From: JASHPR01 sp963842355
GTDB lineage: Bacteria; Actinomycetota; Actinomycetes; Streptosporangiales; Streptosporangiaceae
Assembly: GCA_963842355.1 (NCBI GenBank)
Contig: CAWJGC010000013.1
Coordinates: 124,001-188,000, forward strand
Reading direction: 5' to 3'
DNA: 64,000 nt
The notes beneath the pieces are model-generated. The model was not told where the DNA came from and did not search any database. It was given only the letters and a program-made list of their open reading frames with translations. Below, one piece after another: positions 59,036-64,000 of the stretch (position 1 is its first letter; every line of letters begins with the position of its first letter). Position numbers and translations under genes: made by a program.

Positions 59036-60693
59036 CCGCCCAGACGGCCGGTGACACGGCCGCCGCCGCCGGCGGCGGCGCCGCCAGCCAGAGCGCCGCG
59101 ACGTGGCGGGCCCGGCAGGTGCTCGCGCGGGCGCACTGGGCCGCCGGGGCCTTCGCCACGTACGACCGGGCCTCGGTGCTGCGCATTGCGGAGGCCGTGG
59201 CGGCCACGGCGCACGCGCAGGCGCGGCGGTACGCGGAGTGGGCGGTCAGCGAGACCGGGTTCGGCGTGGTCGAGCACAAGGTCATCAAGAATGAGGCGTG
59301 CTCGCTCGGGGTCCTCGAGCGCTACCGGGACGACGACTACGTGAGCCCGCGGGTCGACGCCGCGGGCAAGATCCTCTCCCTGCCCCGGCCGGCCGGGGTC
59401 ATCCTGGCCCTGACCCCGTCCACCAACCCGGTATGCAGCGTGTTCTTCAAGGTCATCCTCGCCCTGCTGACCCGGAACGCGATCGTCGTGAGCCCGCATC
59501 CGATGGCCCAGGACTGCTGCACCGACGCGGCCCGGCTGCTGGCCGCGGCGGCGACCGAGGCGGGCGCGCCCGACGGCACCATCCAGGTGGTGCCGGACGC
59601 CACCATCCCGCTGATCGAGGCGCTGATGTCCGACCCGGTCACCGACCTGATCGTCGCGACCGGCGGCACGCCCGTGGTCCGGGCGGCGCACCAGTCCGGG
59701 AACCCGGCGCTGGGCGTGGGCCCGGGCAACGTCCCGGTGCTCGTGGACGAGACCGCCGACCTGGCCGCCGCCGCGCGGCGGATCGCCGACAGCAAGGCCT
59801 TCGACAACTCGGTGCTGTGCACCAACGAGTCCGTGCTCGTGGTGCAGGACGCGGTGGCCGACCGGCTGCTCCGGGAACTACACCGACAGCAGGCTGCCCT
59901 GCTGGACGACGCGGGCCGGGACAAGGTCCGGGCCTACCTGTTCCCGGACGGCCTCCTCAACGGCCAGGCGATCGGCAAGAGCGCCGCGTGGATCGCCGGC
60001 CAGGCCGGGGTGCGGGTCCCGCCGCAGGCGCGCGTCCTGCTGGCGCCGGTTGACCTGGTCGTGGGGGAGGAACCGCTGGCCCGCGAGAAGCTCTGCCCAG
60101 TGCTCGGCGTGGTGCGGGCCGAGTCGGCGGACCTCGGCATCGAGGCGGCGCGCGCGGTCGTCCGGCTCGGCGGGCCCGGTCACTCGGCCGCCGTGCACAG
60201 CCGGGACCCGCGCGTGATCATGCGCTACGGGACGCGGGTACCCGTGCTCCGGATCGCGGTCAACGCCGGGAACAGCACCGGCAGCTCCGGCCTGGACACC
60301 AACCTCGCGCCGTCGATGACGCTCGGCACCGGGTTCGCGGGCGGGAGTTCGATCGGCGAGAATCTCGAGCCCCGTCATCTGGTCAACTGGGCCAGGGTCG
60401 CCTACAGCACGGACGCGGGCGTGCCGTTCGACGACTTCGCGGGGATCGCCGCCTGGGAGCCGCCGGACGGCCCGGTGCCCCGGTACCCGCACGCGTCAAA
60501 CCGGTTCGCGGCGGGGGAGGCGGCCGGGACGGCCGGCGTTCGGGCGGCCGGCGTTCTGGCTGCGGCCCGGGCGGGCGCCCCCGCGGGTCGCGGCGACGCG
60601 GCGGGCTCGGGCGGCGCGGACGTTCCGGATGCCGTGCGGGAGCAACTGCGGGCGCTGATCATTGAAGAGCTCGAGCAGCTCATCCAGAGGTGA
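59032..60693 (+). CDS. Microcompartment CoA-acylating aldehyde dehydrogenase with C-terminal encapsulation helix
   Basis: 553 aa. The PduP/EutE-type core has AGVILALTPSTNPVCSVFFK, NAIVVSPHPMAQDC, DLIVATGGTPVVRAA, GVGPGNVPVLVDETA and the nucleophile in SKAFDNSVLCTNESVLVV. After a low-complexity Ala/Gly spacer (about 500-530) the end reads DAVREQLRALIIEELEQLIQR, an amphipathic helix of the kind that targets enzymes into the shell. It converts the aldehyde made by the phospho-lyase to acyl-CoA (propionyl-CoA if the substrate is aminopropanol). GTG start overlaps the upstream stop. Confidence 0.92.
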   Translation: MTAQTAGDTAAAAGGGAASQSAATWRARQVLARAHWAAGAFATYDRASVLRIAEAVAATAHAQARRYAEWAVSETGFGVVEHKVIKNEACSLGVLERYRDDDYVSPRVDAAGKILSLPRPAGVILALTPSTNPVCSVFFKVILALLTRNAIVVSPHPMAQDCCTDAARLLAAAATEAGAPDGTIQVVPDATIPLIEALMSDPVTDLIVATGGTPVVRAAHQSGNPALGVGPGNVPVLVDETADLAAAARRIADSKAFDNSVLCTNESVLVVQDAVADRLLRELHRQQAALLDDAGRDKVRAYLFPDGLLNGQAIGKSAAWIAGQAGVRVPPQARVLLAPVDLVVGEEPLAREKLCPVLGVVRAESADLGIEAARAVVRLGGPGHSAAVHSRDPRVIMRYGTRVPVLRIAVNAGNSTGSSGLDTNLAPSMTLGTGFAGGSSIGENLEPRHLVNWARVAYSTDAGVPFDDFAGIAAWEPPDGPVPRYPHASNRFAAGEAAGTAGVRAAGVLAAARAGAPAGRGDAAGSGGADVPDAVREQLRALIIEELEQLIQR

Positions 60694-60695
60694 CC

Positions 60696-61298
60696 ATGGC
60701 CGAACTGCGATCGTTCATCTTCCTCGACCAGTTGCAGCCGCAGACCATGTGCTACCTGGGTACCTGGGTGCGGGGCCGGCTGCCGCGGTCGGGCGTGGCG
60801 GCCCAGGTCATCGAGATCGCGCCCGGGCTCGACATCGAGCCGCTGACGGACGTCGCGCTCAAGGACGCCGACGTCCAGGCCGGGATCCTGGTCGTGGAAC
60901 GGCAGTTCGGCTACCTGGAGATGCACGGCACCACGGACGCGGTGCGCGCGGCGGCGAGTTCGGTCCTGGCCGCCCTCGGGGTCAGCGCGGCCTCTGCCAC
61001 CAGGCCGCACGTTCTCGCGTCGCGGATCATCACCGGGATCGACGCCCAGCATGCCTTCCTGGTCAACCGCAACAAGCTCGGCTCGATGGTCCTGCCCGGG
61101 GAGTCGCTGTTCGTGTTCGAACTCCAGCCCGCCTCGTACGCGATCCTGGCCGCCAACGAGGCCGAGAAGGAGGCCCGCATCAAGATCGTCGATTACCGGA
61201 TGATCGGGGCCACCGGCCGCGTCTACCTGTCCGGTCTCGAGGATGACGTGCGCCAGGCCGCGGAAGCGGTCACGGCCTTGCTCGGTGAGCCCCGGTGA
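60696..61298 (+). CDS. BMC-T shell protein (tandem BMC domain), first copy
   Basis: 200 aa. Two BMC-like halves: VIEIAPGLDIEPLTDVALKDADV with AGILVVERQFGYLEMHGTTDAVRAAASSVLAAL, and VLASRIITGIDAQHAFLVNRN with GESLFVFELQPASYAILAANEAEKEA and KIVDYRMIGATGRVYLSGLEDDVRQAAEAVTALL. It forms pseudohexameric trimer tiles of the shell. ATG follows CCAGAGGTGACC; a GTG at 60690 overlapping the previous stop is the alternative start. Homologous to the second copy at 63060. Confidence 0.9.
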   Translation: MAELRSFIFLDQLQPQTMCYLGTWVRGRLPRSGVAAQVIEIAPGLDIEPLTDVALKDADVQAGILVVERQFGYLEMHGTTDAVRAAASSVLAALGVSAASATRPHVLASRIITGIDAQHAFLVNRNKLGSMVLPGESLFVFELQPASYAILAANEAEKEARIKIVDYRMIGATGRVYLSGLEDDVRQAAEAVTALLGEPR

Positions 61299-62232
61299 CG
61301 GCGACGGACGGCGCGCCCGCCCCCGAAGCGCTGCGCCAGTTGGTGCGCGAGGTGCTCCAGGACGTCCTGCCCGCATTCGCCGCCCGGAACGGCTCGCCGC
61401 CGCCCGGCCGCCCGCCCGCGCCGCCCACATCGGATCCGGCGTCCACTCGGCCGGCCGGGGTGACGGCAGCCGCGGGAGCGGCGCGCGGCCCGGGGGTGGC
61501 GGGGAGTGCGGGAGTGGCACGGGGCGCGGGGGTGGCGGGGAGTGCGGGAGTGGCACGGGCGCGGGGGTGGCGGGAGGCGCGGGGGTGGCGGGGAGTGCGG
61601 GAGTGGCACGGGGCGCGGGGGTGGCGGGAGGCGCGGGGGTGGCGGGGGGCGCGGCGATGACCGAGGCTGCCCGGGTGGCCGTATCGGGCGGATCGGACGG
61701 AGCCGATGAGGCGGCCTGGGGTCCCGGTGTCACGCTGCGGCCGGTCCGGCTGGCCACCGACGAGGATCTGCGCGGCTTCGTGCTTCAGGTCATCCGGCTG
61801 GCCGAGAATCCCAAGCGGCGGCGAGATCTCCTGGCCGGCCGGCTCCGGTTCACGCTCGCGCCCGCCCACCACGCGCTCGGACCAGCGGCCCACGCTCCCG
61901 CGCCGGCCGCCCCGGCCCCCGCATCCGCCCCTCCCCCCGCATCCGCCCCTCCCCCCGCATCCGCCCCGCGTGCTCCGGCGCCCGATGGCCTCGGCTCCGT
62001 CCTGGACGGGAAGCCGGGACCCGGGCGGGGCTCGCTGCTCCCCGCGGGTCACGGCCGGACGGCGCCGGGCGGGGCCGATCACCGGATCGAGAAGGGTGCG
62101 GTCACCGAGCGCGCCGTGCTGGCGGCGGCCAGCGCGGGCGCGCGGCTGGTGCTCGGCCCGCGCGCGGTACTGACCCCGCTGGCATGTGACCGGGCCCGGG
62201 TCCTCGGAGTCCCGATCGAGAAGGAGCGGTGA
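61295..62232 (+). CDS. Microcompartment accessory protein, frameshifted inside a repeat
   Basis: GTG overlaps the BMC-T stop. First frame: PEALRQLVREVLQDVLPAFAAR, an amphipathic N-terminal helix like encapsulation peptides, then a Gly/Ala/Val repeat (GVAGSAGVARGA). In the repeat copy at 61551-61560 the run reads CACGGGCGCG where its sister copies read CACGGGGCGCG, so one G is missing. Restoring it joins the second frame: GVTLRPVRLATDEDLRGFVLQVIRLAENPKRRRDLLAG, a Pro/Ala linker and VTERAVLAAASAGARLVLGPRAVLTPLACDRARVLGVPIE. The last motif resembles the VTPLARD-type tail of several microcompartment-associated proteins (EutQ, PduO/EutT regions). Function unknown. Confidence 0.75.
61491..61650. 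repeat. 18-bp GVAGGA/GVARGA-type coding repeat
   Basis: Units of GCGGGGGTGGCGGGAGGC and variants with GGGAGTGGCACGGGG. The array contains the one-base loss that breaks the accessory-protein frame. Confidence 0.85.
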
Positions 62233-62489
62233 TGCTGCAAGCAGTGGTCGTCGGGAACGTCTGGTCCACCAAGCGGATCGACGGGCTGCCCAGCGGTGCC
62301 TTGCTCGAGGTCGAGGTGACCGGATCGGGGGAGCGGCTCGTCGCCTTCGACGTGCTCGGGAGCGGCCGGGGAGAGCGGGTCCTCGTGGCCCAGGGGTCGG
62401 TGGCCTCCGGATGGCTGCCGGGCCGTCCGCCGGTCGACGCGCTCATCATCGGCTCGATCGATGAGCCAAACGAGGAGCCAGTTTCATGA
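62232..62489 (+). CDS. BMC-P pentameric vertex protein (EutN/CcmL family)
   Basis: 85 aa. MLQAVVVGNVWSTKRIDGLPSGALLEVEV matches the EutN/CcmL opening (xxGxVxATxK), followed by FDVLGSGRGERVLVAQGSVASGWLPG and PVDALIIGSID, the conserved GSxA and IIGxVD positions. Five copies cap each corner of the icosahedral shell. The ATG overlaps the accessory-protein stop (TGATG). A perfect inverted repeat begins within its last codons. Confidence 0.95.
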   Translation: MLQAVVVGNVWSTKRIDGLPSGALLEVEVTGSGERLVAFDVLGSGRGERVLVAQGSVASGWLPGRPPVDALIIGSIDEPNEEPVS

Positions 62490-62538
62490 TCGTGGTTGAT
62501 TCGGTACAGATTCGGCACTCGAGCAACCACGATCATGA
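62484..62538. terminator. Perfect 15-bp inverted repeat between BMC-P and BMC-H
   Basis: TCATGATCGTGGTTG (62484-62498) and CAACCACGATCATGA (62524-62538) with a 25-base loop; the left arm covers the BMC-P stop codon. There is no T-run after it. It may attenuate transcription, protect an mRNA end, or be an operator; the loop carries a second small repeat, ATTCGG. Confidence 0.6.
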
Positions 62539-62580
62539 AGATTCGGTTCGGCAAGGTGCTCGAAAGTTAGTCAAAAGAAC

Positions 62581-62636
62581 GCTGGGCGGACGGCTGGGTG
62601 ACTGGATGGCTGGGCGGACGGCTGGGTGACTGGATG
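62581..62636. repeat. 28-bp direct repeat in the BMC-H leader
   Basis: GCTGGGCGGACGGCTGGGTG followed by ACTGGATG, twice, 62581-62608 and 62609-62636. The 206-bp space before BMC-H is the only sizeable gap in the operon. Confidence 0.9.
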
Positions 62637-62695
62637 GGTGAGAGGCGCAGCAGCGCTCGAACTCGGACACTTAACGAGACGGAGAGGGTAGCTAG

Positions 62696-62974
62696 ATGGC
62701 TCAGAATGCTCTCGGCATGATCGAGACGAAGGGCTACGTGGCGGCGCTGGCCGCGGCCGACGCCATGGTGAAGGCCGCCAACGTGGTGATCGTCGGCCGG
62801 CAGGAGGTCGGTGACGGCCTGGTGGCCGTCATCATCAACGGCGACGTCGGCGCGGTCAAGGCGGCCACGGAAGCGGGCGCCGAGACGGCATCGAGCGTGG
62901 GCGAGCTCGTCTCCGTGCACGTGATCCCGCGGCCGCACGGCGAGCTCGGCAAGCATTTCGTTGTCTCCGAGTAA
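62696..62974 (+). CDS. BMC-H hexameric shell protein
   Basis: 92 aa single BMC domain: ALGMIETKGYVAALAAADAMVKAANV, VVIVGRQEVGDGLVAVIINGDVGAVKAATEAGAE and LVSVHVIPRPHGEL. This is the canonical major tile of the facets, with Lys in ETKG and the pore-side GDV loop. GGAGAGGG lies ten bases before ATG, and a long leader with a hairpin and repeats suggests separate expression control, as expected for the most abundant shell subunit. Confidence 0.97.
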   Translation: MAQNALGMIETKGYVAALAAADAMVKAANVVIVGRQEVGDGLVAVIINGDVGAVKAATEAGAETASSVGELVSVHVIPRPHGELGKHFVVSE

Positions 62975-63059
62975 GACGGGTCGCCGCGGCCGGGGTGACC
63001 TGGGCGCGGCGGCGGCGGAGGGCGGCCGGGGTGACCTGGGCGCCGCGGCGGCGGGCACC

Positions 63060-63695
63060 GTGACGCGTACCGAACTGCGGGTGTACCTGCCCATCGCGGG
63101 CCTGCAGCGGCAGTTCGCCGCCTACCTCGCGGTGCCCACCCGGGCCCGGGGGTATCCGCCGACCGAAGGTGATCACGCGCTGATCGTGGAGGTGGCGCCG
63201 GGGCTGGCGATCGAGCGGGTCACCGACCTGGCGCTGCGGGCCGAGCCCGCTGTCGAGCCGGGGATCCTGTTCGTCGAGCGCCACTTCGGGGTGCTGGAGG
63301 TCCATTCCCCCAGCCCGGAGGCGGTGCAGCGGGCGGGTCAGGCCATCCTGGAGGGCCTCGGCCGCAGCGCGGGCGACCAGTTGCGACCCAGGCTGCTGTA
63401 CTCGGACGTGATCGAGGACGTCACCGATCAGCAGGCCGTCATCATCAACCGGTCCCGGCAGGCATCCATGATCCTTCCCGGCCAGTCGCTGCTGGTCTGC
63501 GAGATGGCGCCGGCCCTGTTCGCGGCGGTCGCGGCCAACGAGGCGGAGCAGGCGGCCCCGGAGAACATACTGGTCGATGTGGCCATGATCGGTGCGTCGG
63601 GAAAGCTCTACATCGCGGGGACCCGCGAGGGTGTCGGCCGGGCCGCCGGCGAGATCGAGCGGCTGCTGGCCGGCATCGAGGGGCGCGAGCAGTGA
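63060..63695 (+). CDS. BMC-T shell protein (tandem BMC domain), second copy
   Basis: 211 aa from GTG 63060 (TRTELRVYLPIAG), chosen by alignment to the first copy; the frame is open from TTG 62961 through a direct repeat (GRGDLGAAAAEGGRGDLGAAAA). Core features: ALIVEVAPGLAIERVTDLALRAEPAVEPGILFVERHFGVLEVHSP, VIEDVTDQQAVIINRSRQASM and GQSLLVCEMAPALFAAVAANEAEQAAPENIL. A second, sequence-divergent trimer next to the first suggests two different pore types in one shell. GTGA overlap with the kinase gene. Confidence 0.88.
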   Translation: MTRTELRVYLPIAGLQRQFAAYLAVPTRARGYPPTEGDHALIVEVAPGLAIERVTDLALRAEPAVEPGILFVERHFGVLEVHSPSPEAVQRAGQAILEGLGRSAGDQLRPRLLYSDVIEDVTDQQAVIINRSRQASMILPGQSLLVCEMAPALFAAVAANEAEQAAPENILVDVAMIGASGKLYIAGTREGVGRAAGEIERLLAGIEGREQ

Positions 63696-64000
63696 GCAGC
63701 GAGCGGAGCGCCTCCGGGGGCGGGGGCGGGGGCCAGGCGGCGGACTCGCCCGACGTGGTCCTGCGTGACTACGATCCGTACGCCCGGGCCGCGCTCGAGC
63801 CGTTCGGGTTCTCGGCGCAGGCGCGGCTGTCGTTGCTCAGCCTGTCGGAGAACGCCACCTACCGGGTCGACGACGCCGGGGACGGGCGTACCGCCGTGCT
63901 TCGGGTGCACCGGACCGGATACCACCCGCCGGGGGCGGTCGCGTCCGAGCTGGCCTGGCTCCAGGCGCTGCGGCGTGACGAGGGGCTGCTCACGCCCGAG
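63692..64000 (+). CDS. APH-fold phosphotransferase, probable amino-alcohol kinase, truncated by window end
   Basis: The first 103 codons are visible from GTG 63692, which overlaps the BMC-T stop. After a Gly/Ser-rich start the N-lobe reads LSLLSLSENATYRVDDAG then TAVLRVHRTGYHPPGAVASELAWLQALR: the strand with the ATP-binding Arg (LRVHR) and the alpha-C Glu (SELAWL) of aminoglycoside/choline-kinase-like enzymes. In RMM-type loci such a kinase phosphorylates 1-amino-2-propanol for the phospho-lyase. The catalytic loop lies beyond the window. Confidence 0.88.
   Translation, partial: MSSERSASGGGGGGQAADSPDVVLRDYDPYARAALEPFGFSAQARLSLLSLSENATYRVDDAGDGRTAVLRVHRTGYHPPGAVASELAWLQALRRDEGLLTPE

Overview
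The window is very GC-rich, uses GTG and TTG starts freely and packs genes with 4-base ATGA or GTGA overlaps. With Drr-type exporters, LAL-type LuxR giants, FadR/TetR/XRE regulators, a Nur-type nickel operator and an RMM-like microcompartment locus, this points to a filamentous or soil actinomycete. The species cannot be named from the sequence.

Layout. 1-2.8 kb: end of a DrrA/DrrB-type ABC exporter (ATPase frameshifted), convergent with a Ni/Co permease that has a near-perfect Nur box upstream. 3.28-3.73 kb: a complete cloverleaf whose anticodon reads CUA (amber), followed by about 13 copies of a 20-bp repeat. 3.9-5.3 kb: a broken SnoaL-like gene divergent from a TetR regulator, with a consensus promoter covered by twin palindromes. 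5.5-11.2 kb: YbaK deacylase, GNAT, and a PaoABC/YagTSR-like molybdo-oxidoreductase divergent from an XRE regulator. 11.3-16.7 kb: a membrane-anchored DUF4185-like/FnIII protein, an aspartoacylase-type hydrolase with a 21-residue repeat at its N terminus, then a coupled peptide-turnover operon (Ntn isoaspartyl peptidase/asparaginase, DppA, AIG2-type cyclotransferase). 16.7-24.6 kb: two LAL regulators (the second frameshifted) and a DHA2 efflux pump. 24.8-28.3 kb: S53 peptidase, formamidase-family enzyme, DUF4097-like lipoprotein.

28.5-48.7 kb is a catabolic island: FadR regulator, Baeyer-Villiger-type monooxygenase, SDR, APC permease, a DUF1116-SDR-FMO operon, an HSL esterase, a second FadR fused to an unrecognised Cys-rich domain, two more SDRs, three different glutamine-synthetase-like ligases, a luciferase-like monooxygenase and an alpha/beta hydrolase. 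Several of its promoters carry a shared operator, GGTCT-N7-AGACC, which is probably the target of one or both FadR proteins.

48.85-57.1 kb (minus) is a six-gene operon in which every neighbouring pair overlaps by 4 bases: XylB-like kinase, glycerol-1-phosphate dehydrogenase, NagD/AraL phosphatase, TIM-barrel protein, glycerol kinase, GlpD. It looks like a glycerol/polyol phosphate salvage route that joins the G1P and G3P stereoisomer series. 57.7-64 kb (plus) is an RMM-type bacterial microcompartment operon: class-III aminotransferase fold (phospho-lyase), aldehyde dehydrogenase with a C-terminal encapsulation helix, BMC-T, accessory protein, BMC-P, BMC-H, second BMC-T and an APH-fold kinase cut by the window end. 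This set fits 1-amino-2-propanol-type catabolism (kinase, phospho-lyase, aldehyde oxidation).

Two window-wide traits stand out. Several genes are frameshifted by one base in GC-rich runs, either indel errors or real decay. Short tandem repeats have also expanded in or beside genes, some translated in frame as protein linkers.
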